From positions 1,504,501-1,568,500 of the forward strand of contig NZ_QYUR01000002.1 in assembly GCF_003596405.1 (NCBI RefSeq): 64,000 nt of DNA, written 5' to 3'. Each line of letters opens with the position of its first letter. The first letter of the stretch is position 1. This DNA comes from Pseudomonas cavernicola. Its GTDB lineage: Bacteria; Pseudomonadota; Gammaproteobacteria; Pseudomonadales; Pseudomonadaceae. The notes beneath the pieces are model-generated. The model made no database searches, had not been told where the DNA came from, and saw only the letters and a list, made by a program, of their open reading frames with translations. Below are positions 28,124-37,278 of the stretch, piece after piece. Position numbers and translations under genes: made by a program.

Positions 28124-28850
28124 AGTTCGCGATCTGGTAAAAGTCTTCGACACCCGCGGGCAGGTCGTGCGCGCGGTGGATAACGTCAGCACGCGAGTGG
28201 ACAAGGGCGAGGTGCTGGTGGTGCTCGGCCCGTCCGGCTCCGGCAAGTCGACCTTCCTGCGCTGCCTGAACGGCCTGGAGGAACTCGATTCCGGCTCGGT
28301 CAGCATCGACGGCCTCGATCTGGCTAACCCGAAGACCGACGTCAACGCCTACCGCCGCGAAGTCGGCATGGTCTTCCAGCACTTCAATCTGTTTCCGCAC
28401 ATGACCGTGCTGCAGAACCTCTGCCTGGCGCAGAAGGTGGTGCGCAAGCGCAGCCAGGCGGAGAGCGAGGAAAAGGCCCGGGCGCTATTGGCCAAGGTCG
28501 GTATCGGCCAGAAGGCCAACGAGTTCCCCTCGCGCCTGTCCGGCGGTCAGCAACAGCGCGTGGCCATCGCCCGGGCACTGTGCATGGGCCCGAAGGTGAT
28601 GCTGTTCGACGAGCCGACCTCGGCGCTCGACCCGGAAATGGTCGGCGAGGTGCTCGACGTGATGAAGACCCTGGCGCTGGAAGGCATGACCATGGTCTGC
28701 GTCACCCATGAAATGGGTTTCGCCCGCGAAGTGGCGGATCGCGTGCTGTTCTTCGATCACGGCAAGTTGCTGGAAGATGCGCCGCCGGCGCAGTTCTTCG
28801 CGCAACCAAAAGATCCGCGGGCACAGGCGTTTCTCAAGCAGGTGCTGTAG
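28116..28850 (+). CDS. Polar amino-acid ABC transporter ATPase (copy 2)
   Basis: 244-residue ABC ATPase, close paralogue of the 12.3-kb copy. Walker [11 protein letters not shown]-loop [11 protein letters not shown], signature [15 protein letters not shown], Walker [13 protein letters not shown] and H-loop [10 protein letters not shown] are intact. The GTG start at 28116 overlaps the permease stop, with GGAGG ten bases upstream inside the permease gene. It completes a binding protein-permease-ATPase operon for uptake of a polar amino acid. The substrate is not determinable from sequence. Confidence 0.93.
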   Translation: MIEVRDLVKVFDTRGQVVRAVDNVSTRVDKGEVLVVLGPSGSGKSTFLRCLNGLEELDSGSVSIDGLDLANPKTDVNAYRREVGMVFQHFNLFPHMTVLQNLCLAQKVVRKRSQAESEEKARALLAKVGIGQKANEFPSRLSGGQQQRVAIARALCMGPKVMLFDEPTSALDPEMVGEVLDVMKTLALEGMTMVCVTHEMGFAREVADRVLFFDHGKLLEDAPPAQFFAQPKDPRAQAFLKQVL

Positions 28851-28860
28851 AACCGTTTAT

Positions 28861-29012
28861 GATCTGCTACGCGTCGGCCATGCGGCGTTGAAATGGGGCT
28901 AAAAATGCTCATTTACTACGTGTAAATTGCGCTTTTTAGCCCGATTGACTCGCTATGCTCGCCCTGCGGGCCAGCCTTTGGCTGTTACTCCGCTTCGCTG
29001 CGTTGCGCCTTG
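28861..29012. repeat. Partial, diverged copy of the 255-bp repeat
   Basis: Reads in the opposite orientation to 18670-18924. Shared blocks include GATCTGCT, GGCCATGC-GCGTTGAAA, ATGCTCATTTAC, CTCGCCCT, CGGGCCAGCCT and GCTGTTACTC, and similarity ends after CGTTGCGCCTTG. The remaining 160 bp of this 322-bp gap, up to 29172, hold no gene that I can support; a small CCGCTAA-ACC-TTAGCGG hairpin lies just after the next gene's stop. Confidence 0.6.
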
Positions 29013-29172
29013 TGACCCACATGGATGAGGGGAATGCCGCTACCCGTAGGCGACCCCATGGATGGGGGAGGTAGGAAAAATGCCGGGAGCATTTTCGAGA
29101 ACGGGTGCGGCCCTGACCTTAGCTCGCGAGATCCTAAATCGGTTCTAAGTCCGCTAAACCTTAGCGGCTGAC

Positions 29173-29763
29173 TCAAGCCTTACCCAGTGCTTCGGCGACG
29201 AAGTCGAGGCGATCCTGGCCGAAGTGCATTTCGTTGCCGACGAAGAAGGTCGGTGCACCGAACGCGCCGCGCTGGATCGCTTCTTCGGTGCTGCTTTTCA
29301 GCCGTTCCTTGACCGCTTCGTCATTCACCAAACGCTCGAACTCTGCCGGGTCCAGCCCCGCCGCACTCAGTACCTCGGCCACCACCTCGGGCTTGCCGAG
29401 GTTTTTCTGCCCGACCCACATGGCTTCGAACACCGCCTTCAGATAAGGCTGGAACTGCGGCGTATCGAGGTAACCGGCAGCGCCGCGCATCAGCGTCAGG
29501 GTGTTGATCGGAAAGTGCGGGTTGAAGGCCATGGGCACGCCGTAGCGCTGAGCGAAGCGCTCCAGGTCTTGCAACATATAACGGCCTTTGGCCGGAATGG
29601 TTACCGGCGATTGGTTGCCGGTGGCTTTGAATACGCCACCCAACAGCATCGGTCGCCAGGTGATCTCGGCGCCTGCGTCGGCGGCGATTTTCGGCAGCTG
29701 GGTCCAGGCCAAGTAGGTGGCCGGGCTACCGAAATCGAAATAGAACTCTACGGATTTGCTCAT
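29173..29763 (-). CDS. 2-hydroxychromene-2-carboxylate isomerase family protein (DsbA/GST-kappa fold)
   Basis: 196-residue thioredoxin-fold protein of the HCCA isomerase/GST-kappa group. The N-terminal active-site segment is FYFDFGSPATYLAWTQ, where a Ser replaces the DsbA cysteines, as is usual for glutathione-dependent isomerases. Further motifs are TWRPMLLGGVFKATGN and GAFGAPTFFVGNEMHFGQDR near the C terminus. The family catalyses glutathione-dependent isomerisation or conjugation of aromatic or electrophilic compounds; the actual substrate is unknown. It is 37 bp downstream of an SDR gene on the same strand, so the two probably share a transcript and a substrate pathway. Confidence 0.85.
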   Translation of the reverse strand: MSKSVEFYFDFGSPATYLAWTQLPKIAADAGAEITWRPMLLGGVFKATGNQSPVTIPAKGRYMLQDLERFAQRYGVPMAFNPHFPINTLTLMRGAAGYLDTPQFQPYLKAVFEAMWVGQKNLGKPEVVAEVLSAAGLDPAEFERLVNDEAVKERLKSSTEEAIQRGAFGAPTFFVGNEMHFGQDRLDFVAEALGKA

Positions 29764-29800
29764 CTTATTGTTCTCAGGTAGTTAAACGGGTCGCCGTTGT

Positions 29801-30529
29801 TCAGAAGGTTTCCAGCCAGGGCCGCAGATCCATCTCATGCACCCAGCAGTCGCGGGGCTGGCAATGGATTTGCCAATAGGTCTCGGCAATGTGCTCGGGG
29901 TTGAGGATGCCGTCCTGCTCCTTGAGCTGATACAGCTCGGGGAAGGTCTCACGGATAAACGCGGTGTCGATGGCGCCATCGATGATTGGGTGGGCGACAT
30001 GAATGCCCTGCGGCCCAAGTTCGCGGGCCATGCTCTGGGCCAGGGCGCGCAGGGCGAACTTGGCGCTGGCAAAGGCGGAGAACTTCGCACGGCCGCGCAG
30101 GGAGGCAGTGGCGCCGGTGAAAATAATGCTGCCGCGCTTGCGGGGCAGCATGACCCGCGCGGCTTCGCGGCCGGTGAGAAAGCCGGCCAAGGCAGCCATT
30201 TCCCAGACTTTGCGGTAGACCCGCTCGGTGGTTTCGGTGATCGAGAACTGCACGTTGGCGCCGATGTTGAATACCACCACTTCCAGCGGGCCGATCTCCC
30301 GCTCGATGGTTTCGAACAGGCTGAGCACTTGTTCTTCCACTCGCGCATCGCAGCCGAAGGCGCGTGCCGTACCGCCGGCGGCGGTGATTTCATCGACCAG
30401 CGGCGTGAGTTTATCGGCATGGCGTCGCGCCACGCAGGCGACATAGCCCTCGCGGGCAAAGCGTTTCGCTATTGCCCCGCCGGTCGCATCGCCGGCGCCC
30501 ATCACTAATATCGCTTTGCATTCAGTCAT
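29801..30529 (-). CDS. Short-chain dehydrogenase/reductase with non-canonical active site
   Basis: 242-residue Rossmann-fold SDR. The nucleotide-binding turn is VMGAGDATGGAIAKRF, a variant of TGxxxGIG; the central NAG-type motif reads FNIGANV; the catalytic Ser is in FTGATAS. The usual YxxxK is FASAK, so the catalytic Tyr is replaced by Phe while the Lys remains. Enzymes of this subgroup are often misannotated as standard dehydrogenases; activity may be altered or lost. AGGAGAAAGCC precedes the ATG. It is divergent from the HxlR regulator, with two GTTC-N7/8-GGAAC repeats between them. Confidence 0.85.
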   Translation of the reverse strand: MTECKAILVMGAGDATGGAIAKRFAREGYVACVARRHADKLTPLVDEITAAGGTARAFGCDARVEEQVLSLFETIEREIGPLEVVVFNIGANVQFSITETTERVYRKVWEMAALAGFLTGREAARVMLPRKRGSIIFTGATASLRGRAKFSAFASAKFALRALAQSMARELGPQGIHVAHPIIDGAIDTAFIRETFPELYQLKEQDGILNPEHIAETYWQIHCQPRDCWVHEMDLRPWLETF

Positions 30530-30540
30530 GGCTTTCTCCT

Positions 30541-30588
30541 CAGTTCTATTTTGGAACCCTGTCGAATAGTCAGTTCCTTTTTGGAACC
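30541..30588. promoter_or_regulatory. Paired operator candidates between the SDR and HxlR genes
   Basis: CAGTTCTATTTTGGAACC (30541-30558) and CAGTTCCTTTTTGGAACC (30571-30588) are two near-identical sites with GTTC/GGAAC inverted arms, set exactly 30 bp apart (about three helical turns). Placed between divergent genes, they are the obvious binding sites for the HxlR-family regulator. Confidence 0.65.
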
Positions 30589-30629
30589 TGTCAAGCTATG
30601 GTGAGCCATCGGCTTACAGAGGTTTCGTC

Positions 30630-31124
30630 ATGCGTTGGGAAGAACTCGATCAACAGCCTTGCTCTTTGGCGCGCACGTTGTCGGTGGTGGGGGATCGTTG
30701 GACCCTGCTGGTGCTGCGGGAAAGCTTTCTTGGTGTGCGGCGTTTCGATGATTTTGAAAAACGCCTGGGCATCACCCGGCATGTGCTCGCCGATCGGCTG
30801 AAGAAACTGACCGAGGCCGCGGTGCTGGTTAAGCAGGCGTATCAGCAGCGTCCGCTGCGCGAGGAATATCGGCTGACCGACAAGGGCCACGAGTTATACC
30901 CGGCGGTGCTGGCGCTGGTGAACTGGGGCGACCGGCATATGAGCGGTGTCGAAGGGGCGCCGATTCGGCATGTGCACAAGGCTTGCGGGCAGGCCATGCA
31001 CGGCGTGCTGGTGTGCTCCGAGTGTGGTGAGCCGCTGGTGTCGCGGGATGTGGATCTGCACGAGGCGCCGGCCTTGCAGGGCCAGTTGTTGCCGGCGCAC
31101 TGGCACGCCAAGTCGCGGGCCTAG
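30630..31124 (+). CDS. HxlR-family winged-helix regulator
   Basis: 164-residue transcriptional regulator. The HxlR core covers about residues 8-105: CSLARTLSVVGDRWTLLVLR, FDDFEKRLGITRHVLADRLK (recognition region) and EEYRLTDKGHELYPAV. Cys11 sits at the place of the redox or electrophile-sensing cysteine of HxlR/YodB-type regulators. A C-terminal extension (CGQAMHGVLVCSECGEPL) carries three more cysteines resembling a small zinc ribbon. It likely controls itself and the divergent SDR-isomerase pair through the paired sites at 30541-30588. The gene's TAG stop touches a repeat fragment. Confidence 0.88.
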   Translation: MRWEELDQQPCSLARTLSVVGDRWTLLVLRESFLGVRRFDDFEKRLGITRHVLADRLKKLTEAAVLVKQAYQQRPLREEYRLTDKGHELYPAVLALVNWGDRHMSGVEGAPIRHVHKACGQAMHGVLVCSECGEPLVSRDVDLHEAPALQGQLLPAHWHAKSRA

Positions 31125-31139
31125 AGCCTGTTCACGATC
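31124..31139. repeat. End fragment of the 255-bp repeat
   Basis: GAGCCTGTTCACGATC matches the left terminus of the 18670 element at 15 of 16 positions, and its first base is the last base of the HxlR stop codon. An imperfect GC-rich hairpin (31160-31187) follows and may serve as terminator for the convergent rsmE transcript. Confidence 0.45.
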
Positions 31140-31259
31140 CGTTGCCGAACTAGATTAGTCGGGTGGAATCCCCGGAGGGGCTCCCACCGCCTGCCCGAAC
31201 CAACTGGCCACTAGGGCTTCGGATCGTTTGAGCGTCTCGCGTTTGCCCGATTTGGTGGA

Positions 31260-31967
31260 TTAGAACAGCCGGGCGATGAGCGCGGTGACGGCGGTTTCCA
31301 CCCGCAGGATGCGCTCGCCGAGCTGTACCGGCTGCAATCCAGCAGCGTGCAACTTCTCGACTTCGTAAGGAATCCAGCCACCTTCCGGGCCGATGGCCAG
31401 GGTCACCGGTTGTTCGACGGCACGCGGGCAGGCCGGGTAGTCGCCGGGGTGGCCGACCAACCCGAGACTGCCCGCCGCCAGTTGTGGCAGGCGATCTTCG
31501 ACGAAGGGTTTGAAGCGTTTCTCGATCAGCACTTGTGGCAACCGCGTATCGCGCGCCTGCTCAAGGCCGAGGATCAGTTGTTCATGGATCGCTGCAGGTT
31601 CGAGAAACGGTGTCTGCCAGAAGCTTTTTTCCACCCGGTAGCTGTTCAGCAGAATCAGCCGTGGCACACCCATGCTGGCGACGGTCTGCAGTACCCGCCG
31701 GAGCATCTTCGGTCGCGGCAGGGCGAGCAGTAGGGTCAGCGGTAATTTGGCCGGCGGCGGCTGATCCAGGCTGATCTGTAGCTCGGCCTCCTGGGTATCG
31801 AGACGCAGCAGCTGGCCTCGGCCCATCAAACCGTTGAGGCGACCAACGCGCAGGCTGTCGCCGGACTCGGCGCGATGCACTTCCTGCAGGTGCTTGAGAC
31901 GGCGGTCGCGCAGAATCACGCGATCCGCCGCGACGAAGTCGGCATCCTCCAGCAGCAGTAAATTCAC
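31260..31967 (-). CDS. rsmE: 16S rRNA (uracil-1498-N3)-methyltransferase
   Basis: 235-residue SPOUT-class methyltransferase modifying U1498 of 16S rRNA in the assembled 30S subunit. The N-terminal PUA-like part includes [18 protein letters not shown]; the C-terminal knot has [20 protein letters not shown] and [19 protein letters not shown], both diagnostic. The start is GTG at 31967, overlapping the tatC stop (GTGA), so it is the last gene of the hisIE-tatABC run. Confidence 0.95.
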   Translation of the reverse strand: MNLLLLEDADFVAADRVILRDRRLKHLQEVHRAESGDSLRVGRLNGLMGRGQLLRLDTQEAELQISLDQPPPAKLPLTLLLALPRPKMLRRVLQTVASMGVPRLILLNSYRVEKSFWQTPFLEPAAIHEQLILGLEQARDTRLPQVLIEKRFKPFVEDRLPQLAAGSLGLVGHPGDYPACPRAVEQPVTLAIGPEGGWIPYEVEKLHAAGLQPVQLGERILRVETAVTALIARLF

Positions 31968-32764
31968 GGCTGGGTAGCGGGCGGTTGGTCGCCGTCGTCA
32001 GGGCTGACTGGGTCATCGTCCGGGTGCTCGCCGCGCTTGCGGATCATGCCACCGAAGAACAGACCGATCTCGAACAGCAGCCACATCGGCACCGCCAGCA
32101 GGGTCTGCGAGAAGATATCCGGCGGGGTCAGCACCATGCCGACCACGAAGCAGCCGATTACCACATAGGGGCGGATCTTGCGCAGGTAGACGACGTCGAC
32201 CACGCCAATCCAGATCAGTAGCACCGTCGCCACCGGAATCTCGAAGGCCACGCCGAAGGCAAAGAACAGCGTCAGGACGAAATCCAGGTAGCTGTTGATG
32301 TCGGTCATCATCGACACCCCTTCGGGGGTGACGCTGGCGAAGAAGTGGAATATCAGCGGGAACACCAGGAAATAGGCGAAAGCCATGCCGGCGTAAAACA
32401 GCACGATGCTGGAGACCAGCAATGGCATGGCTATGCGCTTCTCGTGCTTGTACAGGCCGGGTGCGATAAAGCCCCAGACCTGATGCAGGATCACCGGCAT
32501 GGCGAGGAACAATGCCACCACCATGGTCAGCTTGAACGGCGCGATGAACGGTGAGGCCACGTCGGTGGCGATCATCGTGGCGTTTTCCGGCAGGTAGGCG
32601 CGCAGCGGGGCAGAGACGAAGGTGTAGATCTTCTGGGCGAAGTAGAACAGCCCGGCGAAGATCAGGAAGGTCGCGGCGACGCAGCGCAGCAGACGCGTGC
32701 GCAGTTCGGTGAGGTGCGAGACCAGCGGCATTTGCTGGTCGTGTTCCGGGGTTTCGGCGCTCAT
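31964..32764 (-). CDS. tatC: Sec-independent protein translocase TatC
   Basis: 266-residue six-helix inner-membrane protein, the signal-peptide receptor of the twin-arginine translocase that exports folded proteins. Conserved landmarks are [12 protein letters not shown] at the N terminus, a periplasmic loop with [24 protein letters not shown], and the helix 5/6 region with [11 protein letters not shown]. The C-terminal tail is acidic and Pro-rich ([16 protein letters not shown]). The ATG at 32764 overlaps tatB by four bases and yields the family N terminus. Confidence 0.97.
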   Translation of the reverse strand: MSAETPEHDQQMPLVSHLTELRTRLLRCVAATFLIFAGLFYFAQKIYTFVSAPLRAYLPENATMIATDVASPFIAPFKLTMVVALFLAMPVILHQVWGFIAPGLYKHEKRIAMPLLVSSIVLFYAGMAFAYFLVFPLIFHFFASVTPEGVSMMTDINSYLDFVLTLFFAFGVAFEIPVATVLLIWIGVVDVVYLRKIRPYVVIGCFVVGMVLTPPDIFSQTLLAVPMWLLFEIGLFFGGMIRKRGEHPDDDPVSPDDGDQPPATQP

Positions 32765-33150
32765 GGGGCTCGCGGTGGCTGTTGCGGATCGGTGGCAATG
32801 GGCATGGCTGCAGCCGGGCTGACGGTGCTGGGTTGCGCAGCTGCCGGAGTGTCGGCAACCAGCGTCTCGCTGGCGGCAGGCTCGCTGATAGGCGCCGGCG
32901 GCTGTGGCGGGGCGATGAGGTTTTTCGCTTCTTGCTCCAGCGCCATGATGTGCTCGTTGTGCAGTTGGCGGCGAATCTCGTCGGCGCCGATCTCGCGCTC
33001 GACTTCCTGCTTGATCGCGTTGAAGCTGCGCTTCAGCCGACCGATCCACAGGCCGGCCGTGCGCGCCGCTCCAGGCAAGCGCTCGGGGCCGAGCACCAGC
33101 AGCGCGACCAGGGCTACCAGCAGCAACTCACTGAAGCTAATGCCGAACAT
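32761..33150 (-). CDS. tatB: Sec-independent protein translocase TatB
   Basis: 129-residue TatB: one N-terminal transmembrane helix ([20 protein letters not shown]), the hinge [13 protein letters not shown], then an amphipathic helix and a long charged and Pro/Ala-rich cytoplasmic tail. FGISFSEL with the glutamate at position 8 distinguishes TatB from TatA. It forms the substrate-recognition complex with TatC. Overlaps tatC by four bases and begins four bases after tatA. Confidence 0.97.
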   Translation of the reverse strand: MFGISFSELLLVALVALLVLGPERLPGAARTAGLWIGRLKRSFNAIKQEVEREIGADEIRRQLHNEHIMALEQEAKNLIAPPQPPAPISEPAASETLVADTPAAAQPSTVSPAAAMPIATDPQQPPRAP

Positions 33151-33154
33151 GTTG

Positions 33155-33397
33155 CTAGTCCTTTCTGGCCGGCTCTTCGACCTTCTGCGCTTGCGCGTCG
33201 ATGGTGTGTGGCGGGTTCAGCGGTGCGGACGGTTGCACCGGCGGCTCGCTGGGTTTCTCCTCGTCGCTCATGGCCTTGCGAAAGCCTTTGATCGACTCGC
33301 CGATATCGCTGCCCAGGCCCTTGAGCTTCTTGGTGCCGAAGACCAGTAAGACGACGATCAGAATGACGAGCCAGTGTTTCCAGTCAAAAATACCCAT
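33155..33397 (-). CDS. tatA: Sec-independent protein translocase TatA
   Basis: 80-residue pore-forming Tat component. The N terminus [20 protein letters not shown] is a single membrane helix followed by the [20 protein letters not shown] hinge and amphipathic helix, then a charged tail ([15 protein letters not shown]). The ATG at 33397 was chosen over an upstream in-frame start because it gives the invariant TatA N terminus and is preceded by GAGAGGAGC. First tat gene of the minus-strand run, 25 bp after hisE. Confidence 0.97.
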   Translation of the reverse strand: MGIFDWKHWLVILIVVLLVFGTKKLKGLGSDIGESIKGFRKAMSDEEKPSEPPVQPSAPLNPPHTIDAQAQKVEEPARKD

Positions 33398-33422
33398 GGT
33401 GCCGCTCCTCTCAATAAATGCG

Positions 33423-33758
33423 TTATGCCGAAGGTTCGCGGGCGGCCTTTTCGGCATGCCCGGACAGACCGAAACGCCGATCCAGCTCATCCAGCACTGC
33501 CTGGGGATGCTGGCCGAGGGCGGCGAGCATGACCAAGCTGTGGAACCAGAGGTCGGCGGTTTCGTAGATCAGGTCACTGCAGTCGCCGCTGACGGCGGCG
33601 TCTTTGGCGGCGAGGATGGTTTCCACCGACTCTTCGCCGACCTTTTCCAGAATCTTATTCAGGCCCTTGTGGTACAGGCTGGCCACGTAGGAGCTGTCGG
33701 CCGCGGCACCTTTACGGGCTTCGAGCACTTCGGCCAGGCGGGTCAGGGTGTCACTCAT
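33423..33758 (-). CDS. hisE: Phosphoribosyl-ATP pyrophosphatase
   Basis: 111-residue MazG-like enzyme that cleaves phosphoribosyl-ATP to phosphoribosyl-AMP and pyrophosphate, second step of histidine synthesis. [17 protein letters not shown] and [17 protein letters not shown] carry the acidic metal-binding residues of the family. The ATG at 33758 gives the normal N terminus ([16 protein letters not shown]) and overlaps the hisI end by eight bases. Histidine synthesis and breakdown genes thus lie within 10 kb of each other. Confidence 0.96.
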   Translation of the reverse strand: MSDTLTRLAEVLEARKGAAADSSYVASLYHKGLNKILEKVGEESVETILAAKDAAVSGDCSDLIYETADLWFHSLVMLAALGQHPQAVLDELDRRFGLSGHAEKAAREPSA

Positions 33759-34167
33759 GGCTGTGTCCTGCTGAGCTGTGTGGCGCACTGTAGATGGCGT
33801 GCGGGTCTTTCAGGACGGGGTCGACAATCTTCCAGGCGCCATGTTCGAACACCCGATAGAAGCAGCTTTCCCGTCCAGTGTGGCAGGCGATGCCGCCGAT
33901 CTGCTCGACCATCAGGATGATGACATCGGCATCGCAGTCCAGGCGTAGTTCATGCAATTTTTGCACATGGCCGGACTCTTCGCCTTTGCGCCAGAGTTTG
34001 CCGCGTGAGCGTGACCAGTAGATGGCGCGGTTCTCACTGGCGGTGAGGCTCAGCGCTTCACGGTTCATCCAGGCCATCATCAGTACGCGGCCGGTTTTGT
34101 GGTCTTGGGCAATGGCGGGAACCAAGCCCTCGGCATTCCAGTTGATGTCGTCCAGCCAGTCGTTCAT
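33751..34167 (-). CDS. hisI: Phosphoribosyl-AMP cyclohydrolase
   Basis: 138-residue zinc/magnesium enzyme opening the adenine ring of phosphoribosyl-AMP (third step of histidine synthesis). Diagnostic motifs are [30 protein letters not shown], the metal-binding acidic cluster LDCDADVI and the cysteines in [14 protein letters not shown]. It is separate from hisE here (the two are fused in enterobacteria) but overlaps it, so translation is coupled. About 100 bp separate it from ubiB upstream on the same strand. Confidence 0.96.
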   Translation of the reverse strand: MNDWLDDINWNAEGLVPAIAQDHKTGRVLMMAWMNREALSLTASENRAIYWSRSRGKLWRKGEESGHVQKLHELRLDCDADVIILMVEQIGGIACHTGRESCFYRVFEHGAWKIVDPVLKDPHAIYSAPHSSAGHSHE

Positions 34168-34268
34168 GCGTTATCCGTTAATGCGTATGTAGGGGGTAGC
34201 GCCGCGCGTCACCCGCCGTAATCCTGAGCGGTTAATAAGCTCAGTGTGCCAGCGCGCCGCCGCCCTGG

Positions 34269-35876
34269 CTATCGGCGCACGACCAGGTAAAGCCCGGCGC
34301 CGAGCATGATCCAGGCCGGCCAGGCGCTCAGAGCCGCCAGTGAGGCGCTGGTTGCCGCCAGACTGGCGCCGCCGACCATTAGCGCGGCACCGGTCAGGCG
34401 CAATAGCCAGCCATGGCGCTGTTCGCCCCCGGTTGGCGCAGGGGCCGTGGGCTGCGGCTGAGACAGGCGTTCGAGCAGCTCACGGGTCATGTGCGCCAGG
34501 TGCGGCACCTGCTCGACCTGAGCCTGTAGGCTATGCAGCAGACTTTTCGGGCTGATCCGGTCGCGCATCCATCGTTCGAGGAACGGCTGCGCGGTGCTCC
34601 ACAGATCCAGGTCCGGGTAAAGCTGGCGACCCAGGCCTTCGATATTCAGCAGGGTCTTCTGTAGCAGCACCAGTTGCGGCTGGACTTCCATATTGAAGCG
34701 TCGCGCGGTCTGGAACAGGCGCATCAGCAACAGGCCAAAGGAAATGTCTTTCAGCGGCCGCTCGAAGATCGGCTCACAGACGGTGCGAATCGCCGCCTCG
34801 AAATCATTAACTTTGGTTTCCGCCGGCACCCAGCCGGAGTCGATATGCAGCTGCGCGACCTTGCGGTAGTCGCGTTTGAAGAAGGCGATCAGATTGCGCG
34901 CCAGGTAGTCCTGATCTTCCGGGGTCAGGCTGCCGATGATGCCGCAGTCGACCGCAATGTATTGCGGGCTCCACGGTTGGCGGGTGCTGACGAAGATGTT
35001 GCCGGGGTGCATGTCGGCATGGAAAAAACTGTCGCGAAACACCTGGGTGAAGAAAATTTCTACGCCGCGTTCGGCCAGCAGTTTCATGTCGGTGCGCTGA
35101 TCGGCGAGGGTCGCCAGATCGGTCACCTGAATGCCGTAGATGCGCTCCATCACCAGCACTTGCGGCCGGCACCAGTCCCAGTACACCTGCGGTACATAGA
35201 GCAGCGGTGAGCCTTCGAAGTTACGCCGCAGCTGGCTGGCATTGGCCGCCTCGCGGAGCAGATCGAGTTCGTCGAAGATGGTTTTCTCGTAGTCGCTGAC
35301 CACCTCGACCGGGTGCAGGCGGCGCGCTTCAGCGGAGATGCGTTCGGCCAGTTTGGCCAGCAGGAACAGCCAGGCCAGATCCTGGCGGATGACGGGCTTG
35401 AGGCCCGGGCGAATCACTTTGACCACCACTTCCTCGCCGCTTTTCAGCTGCGCGGCATGCACCTGGGCGACCGACGCCGAGGCCAGCGGCTGACTGTCGA
35501 AGCGCGCAAACACGCTGCCGACCTTGGCGCCCAGTTGCTCCTCGATCAATGCCAATGAGTGTGCGGGGTCGAAGGGCGGTACTTGATCCTGCAACTTGGC
35601 CAGTTCGTCGGCTATATCCACGGGTAGCAAGTCGCGGCGGGTGGAGAGCAACTGGCCGAACTTGATAAAGATCGGCCCGAGGTCTTGCAGCGCCAGGCGC
35701 ACACGCTCGCCGCGCGATAGCGGCAGCGCTGTGCGCGGCAACCAGCGCCAGGGCAGGGTATAGCTCAGCGCGCGCAGCCACCAGGGGAGCGGCAGCTCGA
35801 GCAGCAAGTCATCGAGGCGGTAGCGGATGACCACGCGCTGGATGCGCAACAGACGGCGGACGGCAAGCAGCTTCAT
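34269..35876 (-). CDS. ubiB: UbiB, ABC1/ADCK-like protein for ubiquinone synthesis
   Basis: 535-residue atypical kinase-like (ABC1) protein required for ubiquinone biosynthesis, thought to be an ATPase that aids extraction of lipid intermediates. The KxGQ motif appears as [16 protein letters not shown]; other conserved elements are [11 protein letters not shown] (the alanine-rich loop), [20 protein letters not shown] and VDCGIIGSL. Two C-terminal transmembrane helices (about residues 490-533) anchor it to the inner membrane. Its start overlaps ubiJ by four bases. Confidence 0.96.
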   Translation of the reverse strand: MKLLAVRRLLRIQRVVIRYRLDDLLLELPLPWWLRALSYTLPWRWLPRTALPLSRGERVRLALQDLGPIFIKFGQLLSTRRDLLPVDIADELAKLQDQVPPFDPAHSLALIEEQLGAKVGSVFARFDSQPLASASVAQVHAAQLKSGEEVVVKVIRPGLKPVIRQDLAWLFLLAKLAERISAEARRLHPVEVVSDYEKTIFDELDLLREAANASQLRRNFEGSPLLYVPQVYWDWCRPQVLVMERIYGIQVTDLATLADQRTDMKLLAERGVEIFFTQVFRDSFFHADMHPGNIFVSTRQPWSPQYIAVDCGIIGSLTPEDQDYLARNLIAFFKRDYRKVAQLHIDSGWVPAETKVNDFEAAIRTVCEPIFERPLKDISFGLLLMRLFQTARRFNMEVQPQLVLLQKTLLNIEGLGRQLYPDLDLWSTAQPFLERWMRDRISPKSLLHSLQAQVEQVPHLAHMTRELLERLSQPQPTAPAPTGGEQRHGWLLRLTGAALMVGGASLAATSASLAALSAWPAWIMLGAGLYLVVRR

Positions 35877-36508
35877 GCGGGTTCGCTAGGCTTTTGGGTG
35901 AGGGGGAGTTTGACGGTGAGGCGTTCAAAACGCGCGTCGAGGCGATCGAGGGCGAGTTTGAGGCTATCCAGTTCGGCGAAGCGCGCTTCGGCTTCGCGCT
36001 GGCCGACCAGACTGCGCGACTCCTCGTTGAGGTAGTCGGCGAGGTTCTGGCGCAGGCTGCCGAGGCTTTGGCCGGTCCAGCGCACGCGGCTTTTCAGGTG
36101 GCTACCGAGCAGTTGGCTACCCAGCGGACCGAGCCAGCGGGACAACTCGTATTCCCAGTCCAGCTCGAGATCCTGAAGGATGCCGGCGAGCTCCAGTAAT
36201 ACGCCGCTGTCACCGTGCAGTTCGACTGCCGGGCTGTGCAGCACGGCGGTTTTATCTTTGCTGGTGGCCAGGCGCAGCAAGCTGGCAGCCGGCGCGCGCA
36301 GTTGGCACGCGACGGCGCCTTCCCAGTTCGCCGCCAAGCGCAGGCCAGCGCCATCGGCGAGGATGAACAGCTGCGCCGCCGGGGCGCTGCAGTCCACCGC
36401 GATGACTTTGCCAGCCAAGCGCTCAAGTCGTGGCAGCGCAGTGCTGTCCAAGCGCAGCATGCGATTGACGCCGTGCTCCACGCCGGCCAGCAGAGCCTGA
36501 GTCAGCAT
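35873..36508 (-). CDS. ubiJ: UbiJ, SCP2-domain ubiquinone biosynthesis accessory factor
   Basis: 211-residue soluble protein with an N-terminal SCP2 sterol-carrier-like domain (about residues 10-115) that binds polyprenyl intermediates in the aerobic Ubi complex, and a C-terminal coiled helix ([18 protein letters not shown]). Placement between ubiE and ubiB with one- and four-base overlaps is the standard gammaproteobacterial operon and secures the name. Confidence 0.92.
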   Translation of the reverse strand: MLTQALLAGVEHGVNRMLRLDSTALPRLERLAGKVIAVDCSAPAAQLFILADGAGLRLAANWEGAVACQLRAPAASLLRLATSKDKTAVLHSPAVELHGDSGVLLELAGILQDLELDWEYELSRWLGPLGSQLLGSHLKSRVRWTGQSLGSLRQNLADYLNEESRSLVGQREAEARFAELDSLKLALDRLDARFERLTVKLPLTQKPSEPA

Positions 36509-37278
36509 CAGGGCTTGATGCCGCGGTGCAGCGCGACGATGCCGCCAGTCATGTTGTGGTAGGTGGCGCGCTCGAAACCGGCCTCGACCATCATCGCCTT
36601 GAGGGTTTCCTGATCCGGGTGCATGCGGATCGACTCGGCGAGGTAGCGGTAGCTTTCCGAGTCGTTGGTGATCAGCTTGCCCATCATCGGTAGCAGGCTG
36701 AACGAATAGGCGTCATAGGCCTTTGACAACAGGCTGCTGGTTGGCTTGGAGAACTCCAGCACCAGCAGGCGGCCACCTGGTTTGAGCACGCGCAGCATCG
36801 AGCGAAGGGCGTCTTCCTTGTGGGTGACGTTGCGCAGGCCGAAGGCGATGGTCACGCAGTCGAAATGGTTGTCCGGAAACGGCAGCTTCTCGGCGTCGGC
36901 CTGGACAAATTTGACGTTGCCGGCCACGCCCAGATCGAGCAGGCGATCGCGGCCGACTTTCAGCATCGAAGCGTTGATATCGGCCAGCACCACCTCGCCG
37001 GTCGGCCCGACCAGGCGGGCGAATTGCTTGGTCAGGTCGCCGGTGCCGCCAGCGATATCCAGCACGCGGTTGCCGGTGCGCACGCCTGACAGTTCGATGG
37101 TGAAGCGTTTCCACAGGCGATGCACGCCGGCGGACATCAGGTCATTCATCAGGTCGTACTTGGCCGCCACGGAGTGGAAAACCTCGGCGACCTTGTCGGC
37201 CTTCTGGCTTTCCGGCACGTTTTGGTAGCCGAAATGGGTGGTCGGTTCGGCATCACTGCCTTTGCGCGGATCGTTCAT
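36508..37278 (-). CDS. ubiE: Ubiquinone/menaquinone C-methyltransferase
   Basis: 256-residue SAM-dependent methyltransferase acting on the ring of demethoxy-ubiquinol (and on demethylmenaquinol where present). Motif [13 protein letters not shown], the [20 protein letters not shown] segment (in parts) and [16 protein letters not shown] are conserved. The ATG at 37278 starts the family N terminus ([20 protein letters not shown]). First gene of the ubiEJB run; its stop overlaps the ubiJ start by one base. Confidence 0.97.
   Translation of the reverse strand: MNDPRKGSDAEPTTHFGYQNVPESQKADKVAEVFHSVAAKYDLMNDLMSAGVHRLWKRFTIELSGVRTGNRVLDIAGGTGDLTKQFARLVGPTGEVVLADINASMLKVGRDRLLDLGVAGNVKFVQADAEKLPFPDNHFDCVTIAFGLRNVTHKEDALRSMLRVLKPGGRLLVLEFSKPTSSLLSKAYDAYSFSLLPMMGKLITNDSESYRYLAESIRMHPDQETLKAMMVEAGFERATYHNMTGGIVALHRGIKP

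Noticed and set aside
12301..28850. Composite transposon formed by the two inverted transporter operons
   Set aside because: No transposase or terminal inverted repeats flank them, and the intervening genes match the conserved chromosomal order.
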